From assembly GCA_041651995.1 (NCBI GenBank), contig JBAZID010000009.1:27724-91723 (forward strand): a stretch of 64,000 nt of DNA, read 5' to 3'. A model generated the notes under the pieces. The model worked only from the letters and a program-made list of their open reading frames with translations. It ran no database searches and was not told the origin of the DNA. Positions 34,651 to 42,659 of the stretch are shown piece after piece (the stretch's first letter is position 1; the number at the start of each line of letters is the position of its first letter). The stretch comes from Sulfuricella sp. GTDB lineage: Bacteria > Pseudomonadota > Gammaproteobacteria > Burkholderiales > Sulfuricellaceae. A program made the position numbers and the translations under genes.

Positions 34651-35721
34651 ATGAGCCGTTCCAGCATGGTCCCCATTTTCTCTGCTCTTATCGCAGCGCT
34701 CCTGCTTTCAGCCACCGCGGCTCGTGCTGATGAAGCACAGGAAATCAGCCGCATCCATAAACAGGGGCAGCAGGAAAAAGCGCTGGAGCGTGCCAACAGC
34801 TATCTTGCGACTCACCCCAAGGATGCAAAAATTCGCTTCCTCAAGGGCCTGATCCAGACCGAACAGAACAAAATCGCCGATGCGATCAAGACTTTCACCA
34901 GCATTACCGAAGATCATCCCGAGTTGCCGGAACCTTACAATAATCTGGCCGTGCTGTACGCATCCCAGGGGCAATACGAGAAAGCCAAAATCGCGCTGGA
35001 AATGGCCATCAACACCCACCCCAGCTACGCCACCGCACATGAAAACCTCGGCGACATCTATGCCAAGATGGCAAGCCAGGCCTACGACAAGGCGCTGCAA
35101 CTGGACAAGGGCAATGCCAATGCGCAGTCCAAACTGGCGCTGATCAAGGATATTTTCTCCAAACAGGGCATCCAGCCGCCAGCCAAGCCGAATGTTGCGG
35201 CAAAAACCGTTCCGCCACCCGCCGCACCTGCTGTTGCCGCTCAGGCAAAAGCTGCCGCCCCGGCTGAAACCGCCACCAAGAGCATTCCCCTGGCAGCCGC
35301 ACCTGCGCCCGTTGCCAAACCCGTCGCCGAAGCCACAAAAACACCCGCGGAAAAACCGGCCCCCGAAGCCAAGAGCGCCGATGATGCGGTAGTGCTGGCT
35401 ACTGTCGAAGCCTGGGCCAAAGCCTGGTCTGAAAAAAACGTGGCGGGCTATCTTAAATTCTATGCGCCGGATCTGGTCCTCGCCAAAGGCGAAAGCCGCA
35501 AGACCTGGGAACGGACACGGCGCGACCGGATCAACAAACCCAAGTCCATTTCAGTGACTATCGCCTCACCTGAGGTCAAACTGCTTGATGCCAGCAACGC
35601 CAAAGTCACTTTCAAACAGCAGTATCGCGCCTCCAGCTTTAACAGCGAGGCATGGAAAACGCTGGTGATGGTCAAGTCAGACGGGGCATGGCTGATTCAT
35701 GAAGAGCGTATTGGACGTTGA
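34651..35721 (+). CDS. Periplasmic TPR protein with C-terminal Cds6/NTF2-like domain
   Basis: Protein of 356 residues with a signal peptide ending at ARA (residue about 27). TPR repeats cover about 30-170 (KALERANSYLATHPKDAKIRFLKG, LPEPYNNLAVLYASQGQYEKAK). An Ala/Pro/Lys-rich linker covers about 175-255. The C-terminal domain with TVEAWAKAWSEKNVAGYLKFYAPD is of the NTF2-like Cds6 type found with L,D-transpeptidases. The next gene, overlapping by four bases, encodes such a transpeptidase, so this protein probably positions or assists it in the cell wall. Start ATG at 34651 gives the signal peptide directly. Confidence 0.88.
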   Translation: MSRSSMVPIFSALIAALLLSATAARADEAQEISRIHKQGQQEKALERANSYLATHPKDAKIRFLKGLIQTEQNKIADAIKTFTSITEDHPELPEPYNNLAVLYASQGQYEKAKIALEMAINTHPSYATAHENLGDIYAKMASQAYDKALQLDKGNANAQSKLALIKDIFSKQGIQPPAKPNVAAKTVPPPAAPAVAAQAKAAAPAETATKSIPLAAAPAPVAKPVAEATKTPAEKPAPEAKSADDAVVLATVEAWAKAWSEKNVAGYLKFYAPDLVLAKGESRKTWERTRRDRINKPKSISVTIASPEVKLLDASNAKVTFKQQYRASSFNSEAWKTLVMVKSDGAWLIHEERIGR

Positions 35722-36941
35722 TTAAAGGCAAACCGGCTTACTTCACGCGCACCTTCCTGCTACTGATGCTGGGGCTGGCCGCAGCACCCGCCGGCGGGAT
35801 GGGTGACCTGTTGCCGCCCATGCAGTATGCACGCAGCCACGGCAATGACCCTGAAGCGCTGCTGGTCAACATTCTTCTCAAGATCCGGCACAACCAGCTC
35901 GACACCGCGCTGCGCGACGTTGACGCGCTGCTCGACAGCAAACCCAATTTCAAACTCGCCCATCTGATCCGCGGCGATCTGCTCATGGCGCGGGCGAAAC
36001 CGCTGACGTCCTTTGGCGGCGCGGATGGGGCGGGATCAGAACAGGTAGCCGATTTCCGGGATGAAGCACGCGTTCGCCTGCAACGCCACCTTGAACAACC
36101 GCCAGCGGGGAAAATCCCCAAATACCTGCTGCAGATGCAAGCCGGACAACGCCACGCCATCGTGGTGGACACCGCCCGTTCACGCCTCTATCTGTTCGAA
36201 AACAATAATGGTGAACCGCGCTATGTCAGCGATTACTATTTCACCCAGGGCAAGGCCGGCGCCGAAAAATTTCGCGAGGGCGACCAGAAAACCCCGCTCG
36301 GCGTTTATTTCGTCACCTCCAGCCTGCCAGTAGAAAAACTTACCGATTTCTATGGTGTAGGCGCCTTCCCGCTCAACTACCCCAATGAATGGGACAAACG
36401 GCAAGGCAAGAGCGGTCACGGCATCTGGCTGCATGGCGTGCCCAAAGACACCTACAGCCGCGCCCCGCGGGCGAGCAACGGCTGTGTGGTGCTCAGCAAC
36501 CCCGACATGACCAATGTGGGAAAATCGCTACAGCCCGGCCTCACCCCGGTCATCATCAGCGACAAGGTGGAATGGGTCACCCCGGAAGAGTGGCGCAGCC
36601 AGCGCGAACGCTTCAAGGGCGAACTGGAAGCCTGGCGCAGGGACTGGGAAAGCCTCGACAGCAAGCGCTATCTCAGCCATTATTCGGGCAAGTTCTCCGC
36701 CAACGGCCAGGATTTCAATGCCTTCAGCGCCCAGAAGCGCCAGGCCCATGCGGGCAAATCAGCACTGCGGGTACAAATGTCCGATGTCAGCCTGTTCCAG
36801 TACCCGGGCAAGGAAAATCTGATGGTGGTGACTTTCACCCAGGACTACCAGAGCAGTAACCTCAACAATGTCATGAAAAAACGCCAGTACTGGCAGCTGG
36901 AAAACGGCCAGTGGCGCATCATGTACGAAGGCGCGGCTTAG
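35718..36941 (+). CDS. L,D-transpeptidase (YkuD domain) with C-terminal Cds6-like domain
   Basis: Exported cell-wall enzyme of 407 residues. Start TTG at 35718 overlaps the previous stop. The signal sequence is FTRTFLLLMLGLAAAPAGG. The YkuD domain (about 145-280) begins with AIVVDTARSRLYLFENN and has the active-site pattern HGIWLHG and RASNGCVVLSN, with catalytic Cys near residue 255. The tail (about 300-407) repeats the NTF2-like fold seen in the preceding protein (DWESLDSKRYLSHYSGKF). It probably forms or remodels 3-3 cross-links or anchors proteins to peptidoglycan. Confidence 0.9.
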   Translation: MIKGKPAYFTRTFLLLMLGLAAAPAGGMGDLLPPMQYARSHGNDPEALLVNILLKIRHNQLDTALRDVDALLDSKPNFKLAHLIRGDLLMARAKPLTSFGGADGAGSEQVADFRDEARVRLQRHLEQPPAGKIPKYLLQMQAGQRHAIVVDTARSRLYLFENNNGEPRYVSDYYFTQGKAGAEKFREGDQKTPLGVYFVTSSLPVEKLTDFYGVGAFPLNYPNEWDKRQGKSGHGIWLHGVPKDTYSRAPRASNGCVVLSNPDMTNVGKSLQPGLTPVIISDKVEWVTPEEWRSQRERFKGELEAWRRDWESLDSKRYLSHYSGKFSANGQDFNAFSAQKRQAHAGKSALRVQMSDVSLFQYPGKENLMVVTFTQDYQSSNLNNVMKKRQYWQLENGQWRIMYEGAA

Positions 36942-36969
36942 AGCCGCATATTTTTCAAGGAGAGTTCCC

Positions 36970-37635
36970 ATGCCTCATTTCCGCTCCCTGCTGGCCCTTG
37001 TGGTCCTGCTGACCAGCTTCAGCGCCCATGCCGCGACCAATCCGCAGGTCAGGATAAAAACCAATGTCGGCGAAATGCTGATCGAACTCTACCCGCAAAA
37101 GGCGCCGAAAACAGTCGCGAACTTCCTCAACTATGTTCAGGACGGCTTCTACAACGGTACTGTTTTCCATCGCGTCATCAATGATTTCATGATTCAGGGT
37201 GGCGGCTTCACCCCCGCGCTGGAGCAGAAGCAAACCCAGCCGCCAATCGACAACGAAGCCAGTAACGGCCTCAAGAACGAGCCAGGCACGCTGGCCATGG
37301 CGCGCGGCTACGAGCCCAATTCCGCCAACGCGCAGTTTTTCATCAATCTCAACAACAACCTGCACCTCAATCACTACAAGCCCGAGCCCGACTATTATGG
37401 CTATTGCGTATTCGGCAAGGTCGTCAAGGGCCTGGATGTGGCGAAAAAGATCGGCGCCATGCCGACCACCGCCAGCGGTCCTTTCAAGGAAGAAGTGCCG
37501 GTAGAAAAGATTGTGATCGAGGAAATCAGCCCCATTTTCCCGGCAGAAACGAAGCAGGCTGAAACACCGCCGGCCGTGACGAAAAAACCCACCAAGAAAC
37601 CCCTCTCCAGAAAAAAGGACGTAAAACATGGTTAA
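36970..37635 (+). CDS. ppiA: Periplasmic cyclophilin-type peptidyl-prolyl isomerase
   Basis: Protein of 221 residues with a signal peptide ending at AHA (residue about 22). The cyclophilin core (about 25-190) has the catalytic Arg in FHRVINDFMIQGGGF and the substrate groove motif AQFFINLNNN. A basic Lys/Pro-rich tail of about 30 residues (KKPTKKPLSRKKD) is unusual for PpiA and may contact membrane or peptidoglycan. AAGGAG precedes the ATG. It overlaps the cytoplasmic paralogue by eight bases. Confidence 0.92.
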   Translation: MPHFRSLLALVVLLTSFSAHAATNPQVRIKTNVGEMLIELYPQKAPKTVANFLNYVQDGFYNGTVFHRVINDFMIQGGGFTPALEQKQTQPPIDNEASNGLKNEPGTLAMARGYEPNSANAQFFINLNNNLHLNHYKPEPDYYGYCVFGKVVKGLDVAKKIGAMPTTASGPFKEEVPVEKIVIEEISPIFPAETKQAETPPAVTKKPTKKPLSRKKDVKHG

Positions 37636-38119
37636 GCTGCAAACCAACTTTGGCACCATCACCCTCGATCTCGACGCCGAAAAGGCTCCGGAAACCGTTG
37701 CCAACTTTCTCCAGTACGTGAACGACGGCTTCTACAATGGCACCATCTTCCACCGCGTGATTGACGGCTTCATGATCCAGGGCGGCGGCTTCATGCCCGA
37801 CATGATGCAGAAAGCCACGCGCGACACGATCAAGAATGAAGCCACCAACGGCCTGAAGAATGATATTTACACCATCGCCATGGCACGCACACCCAACCCG
37901 CATTCGGCTTCTTCCCAGTTTTTCATCAATGCAGGGGATAACAGCTTCCTCAATTTCACCGCCGAAACACCACAAGGCTGGGGCTACTGCGTGTTCGGCA
38001 AGGTCGTGGAAGGCCAGGACGTGATCGACAAGATCAAGAAAGTCCGCACCGGCAACAAGGCCGGGCATCAGGACGTGCCGGTTGAACCAGTGATCATCGA
38101 AAGCGCCGAGGCCGTTTAG
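37628..38119 (+). CDS. ppiB: Cytoplasmic cyclophilin-type peptidyl-prolyl isomerase
   Basis: Protein of 163 residues without signal peptide. FHRVIDGFMIQGGGF holds the catalytic Arg and SSQFFINAGDN the binding groove; length equals E. coli PpiB. It overlaps the end of the periplasmic paralogue, so the pair is cotranslated. The two proteins share large identical segments (for example VNDGFYNGTIFHRVI against VQDGFYNGTVFHRVI), consistent with an old tandem duplication followed by change of compartment. Confidence 0.96.
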   Translation: MVKLQTNFGTITLDLDAEKAPETVANFLQYVNDGFYNGTIFHRVIDGFMIQGGGFMPDMMQKATRDTIKNEATNGLKNDIYTIAMARTPNPHSASSQFFINAGDNSFLNFTAETPQGWGYCVFGKVVEGQDVIDKIKKVRTGNKAGHQDVPVEPVIIESAEAV

Positions 38120-38167
38120 GTGGTAATGGGTAAGGGGCGATGAGGAATGGGGAAACCAGCGTATCTC

Positions 38168-38202
38168 CTCACCCCTCACCCCTCACCCCTCACCCCTCAC
38201 CC
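38168..38202 (+). repeat. Heptamer tandem repeat (CTCACCC x5)
   Basis: Five perfect head-to-tail copies of CTCACCC end two bases before the lpxH start region. Upstream, GGGTAAGGGGCGATGAGG (38128-38145) is a degenerate inverted counterpart. Related heptamers occur at 47957-48032. Confidence 0.9.
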
Positions 38203-38204
38203 AA

Positions 38205-38936
38205 ATGCCTCACAGCCTGTTCATCTCCGATCTGCATCTGAGCGCGGATCACCCGGAAAGCGCTTCCGCCTTTTCCGGATTTCTCGCCAGCACCGCGCCA
38301 CAAGCCGAAGCCCTGTATATCCTCGGGGACCTGTTTGAATACTGGGCCGGTGATGACGACATTCACGACCCCTTCAACCAGCAGGTAATCCAGGCACTCG
38401 CAAGGCTGCATGCAAATGGCGTGAAGATCTACCTGCTGCACGGCAACCGCGACTTTCTCATGGGCGAGGCCCTGGCTGCCGCCTGCGGCGCACGGTTATT
38501 ACCCGACCCCAGCCTGATCAGAATTCACGGCACCCCGACCCTGCTCATGCATGGCGACACCCTGTGCACAGACGACACTGATTACATGGCATTCCGCGCC
38601 CAGGTCCGCACGCCCGGCTGGCAGGCGAATTTTCTGGCCCAGCCGCTGGCCCAGCGCAAGGCCCAGATCGAACAACTGCGCGCGCAAAGCAAACAGGCGC
38701 AAAGCCGGAAAACCGCGGAAATTATGGACGTCAACGCCGGATCTGTTACAAATACGCTCAGGAACCACGGTTATCCGCGCCTGATTCACGGCCACACCCA
38801 CCGTCCGGCGCGGCATGAACACGAAGTTGACCAGCATCGCTGCGAACGCTGGGTGCTGCCCGACTGGTACGATCAGGGCGGCTATCTGCGCTGCGACGAA
38901 AGCGGCTGCGAAGCGATTAAGATTCAGCATGGCTAA
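38205..38936 (+). CDS. lpxH: UDP-2,3-diacylglucosamine diphosphatase
   Basis: Calcineurin-like phosphoesterase of 243 residues that makes lipid X in the lipid A pathway, peripheral to the inner membrane. All metal-site motifs are present: ISDLHL, GDLFEYWAGDD, HGNRDF, HGDTLCTDD and HGHTHRP. It starts directly behind the CTCACCC repeat, which leaves no ordinary ribosome site, so translation may be weak or coupled. Genes ppiB and lpxH are neighbours in many betaproteobacteria. Confidence 0.96.
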   Translation: MPHSLFISDLHLSADHPESASAFSGFLASTAPQAEALYILGDLFEYWAGDDDIHDPFNQQVIQALARLHANGVKIYLLHGNRDFLMGEALAAACGARLLPDPSLIRIHGTPTLLMHGDTLCTDDTDYMAFRAQVRTPGWQANFLAQPLAQRKAQIEQLRAQSKQAQSRKTAEIMDVNAGSVTNTLRNHGYPRLIHGHTHRPARHEHEVDQHRCERWVLPDWYDQGGYLRCDESGCEAIKIQHG

Positions 38937-38948
38937 AGGAGCATCCAA

Positions 38949-40067
38949 ATGATACTGATCCTCGCCCAGGACATCTCCAGCGAAAGCCCGGAATTCCGGC
39001 AGCTCATGGACCGCCTCAATGCCCTGCCCAATATCCGCACCCGGGTCCACCGCGAACAGGGCGCCCGGCAGACCCTCACCGAAATCTACCTGATCGGCGA
39101 CACGGCTGCCCTTTCCCTTGAGGACATGAAAACCCTGCCGGGCGTGGAACGCGCCGTGCGCGTTTCCGAGGAATACCGCGTGCTGGGCCGCCACAAGGAC
39201 GACGACCGGCCCACGCACTTCGAGTACAACGGCGTGCGTTTCGGGCAGGACACGCTCAACATCTTTGCCGGCCTGTGCGCGGTGGACACGCCGCAGCACG
39301 TGGAGGAGATGCTCAGGGCGCTGCGCGACCACGGCCAGGTGTGCACCCGCATGGGCGCCTACAAGCCGCGCACCAGCCCCTACGCCTTCCAGGGGCACGG
39401 CAAGGAATGCCTGCCCTGGGTGTTCGAACTGGCGGGCAAGTACGGCATCAAGGTGATCGCCATGGAAATCACCCACGAATCCCATGCTGATGAAATCCGC
39501 GAGGCCCTGCACCAGACCGGCAATCCCACCGGGGTGATGCTGCAGATCGGCACGCGCAACACGCAGAATTTCGAGCTCTTGAAAATCGTCGGCCGCCAGC
39601 AGGAGTTTCCGGTGCTGTTCAAGCGCGGTTTCGGCATCACCCTGGACGAATCCCTCAATGCCGCCGAATACCTGGCTTCGGAAGGCAACAGGAAAGTCGT
39701 GTTCGGGCTGCGCGGCATGAAAACCAATATGGGCGACCCGCACCGCAACTTCGTGGATTTCGCCCACGTGCCGGTGGTCAAACGCCTCACCCGCATGCCG
39801 GTATGCATCGACCCGTCCCACTCGGTCGGCGCCCGCTCACGCGCCCCGGACGGCTTGCTGGATGTATTCCATGTCACCGCCCAGGGCGTGATCGCCGGCG
39901 CCAACATGATCCTGGTGGATTTTCACCCGGAGCCGGGCACTGCGCTGGTAGACGGCCCGCAGGCCCTGCTGATGAAGGAGCTGCCGCACTTCATCGAAGA
40001 CATACAACTGGCGCGCGAAACCTATCTCAAGCGCGAAGCGCTGGCGAGCCGTTACCAGCAGAAATAA
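38949..40067 (+). CDS. 3-deoxy-7-phosphoheptulonate (DAHP) synthase, type I-beta
   Basis: First enzyme of aromatic amino acid synthesis, 372 residues. An N-terminal ferredoxin-like regulatory domain (about 1-85) precedes the TIM barrel. Active-site features of the I-beta class are visible: the metal Cys in AGLCAVDTPQ, MGAYKPRTSPYAFQG, LQIGTRNTQNF, VLFKRGF and DPSHSVGARS. The barrel is shared with KDO-8-P and NeuB synthases, but the KPRTSPYAFQG pattern and the N-terminal domain favour DAHP synthase. AAGGAG is upstream of the start. Confidence 0.88.
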   Translation: MILILAQDISSESPEFRQLMDRLNALPNIRTRVHREQGARQTLTEIYLIGDTAALSLEDMKTLPGVERAVRVSEEYRVLGRHKDDDRPTHFEYNGVRFGQDTLNIFAGLCAVDTPQHVEEMLRALRDHGQVCTRMGAYKPRTSPYAFQGHGKECLPWVFELAGKYGIKVIAMEITHESHADEIREALHQTGNPTGVMLQIGTRNTQNFELLKIVGRQQEFPVLFKRGFGITLDESLNAAEYLASEGNRKVVFGLRGMKTNMGDPHRNFVDFAHVPVVKRLTRMPVCIDPSHSVGARSRAPDGLLDVFHVTAQGVIAGANMILVDFHPEPGTALVDGPQALLMKELPHFIEDIQLARETYLKREALASRYQQK

Positions 40068-40106
40068 TCATCCTGAGAACTCTTTTCACCGCATACACCA
40101 GGGGAT

Positions 40107-40173
40107 GTAGGAGGCCCGCCCCGGGCCGATTCAGTATCCAACCGGCCAATCGCGGCGAGGGCGCCGCTCCTAC
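40107..40173. repeat. REP-like inverted pair
   Basis: GTAGGAGGCCCGCCCCGGGC (40107-40126, internal hairpin GGCCC/GGGCC) faces the inverted partner ATCGCGGCGAGGGCGCCGCT plus CCTAC ending at 40173. The GTAGGAG..CTCCTAC ends are typical of REP pairs. It lies between the convergent DAHP synthase and fccB genes. Confidence 0.75.
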
Positions 40174-40222
40174 CCGTTCCTTTGCGGTTAACTGCTTTTC
40201 AGGTTCAATTTACCTCCCACCC

Positions 40223-40248
40223 AAAAAAAACCCCGCCAGGCGGCGGGG
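40223..40248 (-). terminator. Rho-independent terminator after fccAB
   Basis: Minus strand: CCCCGCC pairs with GGCGGGG around a 4-base loop, then eight T. It lies 32 bases past the fccB stop. Confidence 0.92.
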
Positions 40249-40279
40249 AGAGAGAAACAAAAAACTTGCTGAATGTAAT

Positions 40280-41548
40280 TCAGGAAGACATTTCGTAGAG
40301 GATGTTCTTGATCCAGCTGCGGGCATACACGCCTTCCAGCTCGGACAGATCAGGAGACACCCCGCCTGAATTGGGCACGGCAATCGTTTTGCCCTCCGCC
40401 ACCTTGTACACGGCCGAGACCGAAATGGCTTCCTTGTCGGTCACATAGCTGTAGCAGACATTGACGTGTGAAGGCGGAATCGGCTCCTTGCCATTCATCA
40501 GCTGAACCACGTTGAGCGCGCACACCTTGGCCTGGGAGTTGGCGGCATAGCCCGATTTCGGCATGGCCCCGGCACTGCAGGCGTCGCCGATCACGTGGAC
40601 ATTGGGCACCAGGGTGGATTCGAAAGTGACCTGATTCACCGGGCACCATTTCTTGTCCTCACCCACCACACCGGCCATGTAGGCAACCGCCCCGGCCTTC
40701 TGCGGCGGCACGACGTTGATCACGGCTCCCTTGACCTCTTCCACGCCGGTATCCACCGTCATGGCTTTGTGGTCCACCTTGCTCACCTTGTTGCCGGCAT
40801 GGAACTCGATGATGCCCTTGTAGTGCTTTTCCCAGGCTTTTTTGAACAGAGGCCCTTTGGACACGATGTCCGGATTGGCATCCAGAACAATGATCTTGGA
40901 CTTCGGCTTATGGTTCTTGAGGTGCCAGGCAATCTGGCTGATACGCTCGTAAGGACCGGGCGGGCAGCGGAAAGGGGTCACCGGCACCGAGAGCACGACC
41001 GTGCCGCCATCCGCCATGTCCACCAGTTGCTTGCGCAGCCGCAGCGTCTGCTCGCCGGCCTTCCAGGCGTGTGGCATGAATTTCGGCGTTTCAACCGGAT
41101 CGTAGCCTTCCAGTTCATCGAAGCGGAAATCGATGCCGGGGGAGAGCACCAGCCGGTCATAGCTGATGGTTCCGGCGCCGACCCTGACCTGTTTTGCGGC
41201 CACATCGATGCCGGTCACTTCATCGTAAACCACCTGGATACCATGCTTCGCCGCAAGGTTATCGTAGGTGATCATGTTGTCATTGAGATCGCGGGTGCCA
41301 CCGATCACCAGGTTGCTGAACGGGCAGGATACATAAGTCTTGTTGCGCTCGATCATCACCACTTCGATGGAAGGGTCGCTCATGCGGATGTATTTGGACA
41401 CGATGGTGCCGCCGTAACCGCCCCCCACTACCACCACGCGGCGGCCCTTCTTGGGCAGCACTTCGCCCGCGCGGGCGATGACTGAAAGGGAAGACATGCT
41501 GAGACCCGCGGCGATGCCGGCCATTTGAATGAAATTTCTGCGATTCAT
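40280..41548 (-). CDS. fccB: Flavocytochrome c sulfide dehydrogenase, flavoprotein subunit
   Basis: Periplasmic FAD enzyme of 422 residues that oxidises sulfide to sulfane sulfur. The twin-arginine signal MNRRNFIQMAGIAAG predicts folded export. The FAD site VVVGGGYGGTIVSKYIR is near residue 40. Redox Cys of the sulfide oxidoreductase fold are found in TYVSCPFSNLVIGG (about 74) and near DKKWCPVNQVTFES (about 300); PGPYERISQIAW and IGDACSAGAMPKSGYAAN are family motifs. It follows fccA after 10 bases with AAGGAG. Electrons pass to the diheme FccA. Confidence 0.95.
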   Translation of the reverse strand: MNRRNFIQMAGIAAGLSMSSLSVIARAGEVLPKKGRRVVVVGGGYGGTIVSKYIRMSDPSIEVVMIERNKTYVSCPFSNLVIGGTRDLNDNMITYDNLAAKHGIQVVYDEVTGIDVAAKQVRVGAGTISYDRLVLSPGIDFRFDELEGYDPVETPKFMPHAWKAGEQTLRLRKQLVDMADGGTVVLSVPVTPFRCPPGPYERISQIAWHLKNHKPKSKIIVLDANPDIVSKGPLFKKAWEKHYKGIIEFHAGNKVSKVDHKAMTVDTGVEEVKGAVINVVPPQKAGAVAYMAGVVGEDKKWCPVNQVTFESTLVPNVHVIGDACSAGAMPKSGYAANSQAKVCALNVVQLMNGKEPIPPSHVNVCYSYVTDKEAISVSAVYKVAEGKTIAVPNSGGVSPDLSELEGVYARSWIKNILYEMSS

Positions 41549-41558
41549 GATCGGCTCC

Positions 41559-42146
41559 TTATTGCTGGCTGGCGTAAAAATGGATGACGGCTTCCACCTC
41601 TTCGGGTGTCAGCTTTCCTTCACCCTCGACTTTTTCCGCCATCTTTTCGGGCATCTTGCGCTTGCCGAAACGGAACTCGTGCATGCTGATCTGCAGGTAT
41701 TCTTTCCATTGTCCGGCCAGAATGCCGCTATCCTCGGAATCGCGGCCATTATCCATATGACACTTCTTGCAGCGCTGATCGTGAATCTGCTTGCCGATGG
41801 CAACCTTGGCCGCATCCACATCCTGCTTCTTGCGCCCGAAAGGATGTTTGGCGAAGAAATCCGTCATCATCTTGATTTCCTCATCCGAATAGGCTTTTGC
41901 CAGACGCCCCATGATGCTGGAAGGACGCTCGCCACTCTTGAATTTCTTCATGGTATCCAGCAAATAGGATTCCGGCATGCCCGCGATAGTGGGCATGCTT
42001 GGTCCGGCACTGGTTCCGTTGGTGCCGTGACAGCCGGCACAGGTGTTCGACAGCATGGCCGCCTGGCTCGGGCTTTCGGCCCATACCGGCGCGTGAATCA
42101 TGAAACACCCGCCAATGATGGCGGTTGCAATCCCCATGGGTTTCAT
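41559..42146 (-). CDS. fccA: Flavocytochrome c sulfide dehydrogenase, diheme cytochrome subunit
   Basis: Periplasmic cytochrome c of 195 residues with a Sec signal (cleavage near VWA, residue 23). Two heme c sites are present: CAGCH (about 36-40) and CKKCH (about 126-130), in two cytochrome domains. Candidate axial Met ligands are in SMPTIAGMP and KMPEKM. It passes electrons from FccB to the respiratory chain. AAGGAGGGG precedes the ATG at 42146. It is the first gene of the fccAB operon; the 110-base AT-rich upstream region should hold the promoter. Confidence 0.95.
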   Translation of the reverse strand: MKPMGIATAIIGGCFMIHAPVWAESPSQAAMLSNTCAGCHGTNGTSAGPSMPTIAGMPESYLLDTMKKFKSGERPSSIMGRLAKAYSDEEIKMMTDFFAKHPFGRKKQDVDAAKVAIGKQIHDQRCKKCHMDNGRDSEDSGILAGQWKEYLQISMHEFRFGKRKMPEKMAEKVEGEGKLTPEEVEAVIHFYASQQ

Positions 42147-42256
42147 ATCCCCTCCTTATAATTTAATTGCCAACAGACGAGCAAAGCACCTGCAAAAGAG
42201 AGATTGTAGGCATATGGCAAACTCCACATTGATCCATATCAACATTCCGGCAAAAA

Positions 42257-42607
42257 TCAGGGCCTGCGCTCACAAGGCATGGCCTCTTCAACTTCATGCG
42301 TGTAGAAGAACAGGCGGATCAGCCTTTCGGTCTCGAAATAGCGGAAACGGGAAGGCAGCGGCGCTTCGGCATCCTTGACGCCGGGATTCCACTCGATGCC
42401 GTGATAGTTGTTTTCCCCCACGGTTAACTTGTACACTCCGGCTGATTCGCCTGCCGGGCTTGAAGCCGTGTAATCCTGCTGGCCGCTGAAGGTGATCGTG
42501 ATGCCGTTGCGGCACTGCCACTGGCCTTCCAGCTTCGGCGCCTTGGGCTGATTCAAGTCGCAGGCGGCGAGCAGAAGCAGCAGAACCAGGCCAGTCAATT
42601 TATTCAT
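42257..42607 (-). CDS. Small predicted lipoprotein
   Basis: Protein of 116 residues with a lipoprotein signal (MNKLTGLVLLLLLAACDLN, lipobox LAAC with Cys at residue 16). The mature part is a small beta-rich domain (LEGQWQCRNGITITFSGQQ..YKLTVGENNYHGIEWN) with two further Cys. Three ATG codons run in series; 42607 is best spaced from GAGG. It is divergent from queA and in the same direction as fccAB, but separated from fccA by 110 bases. Asp at +2 of the Cys would favour inner-membrane retention in enterobacteria. Function unknown. Confidence 0.8.
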   Translation of the reverse strand: MNKLTGLVLLLLLAACDLNQPKAPKLEGQWQCRNGITITFSGQQDYTASSPAGESAGVYKLTVGENNYHGIEWNPGVKDAEAPLPSRFRYFETERLIRLFFYTHEVEEAMPCERRP

Positions 42608-42659
42608 CATCATCCTCAATCCCGAACCGTTTAACAGAAATTTACTGAATTCTAGCCCA

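Noticed and set aside
38168..38202. CTCACCC tandem array considered as CRISPR or telomere-like sequence
   Set aside because: Seven-base units without spacers; it is a simple tandem repeat.
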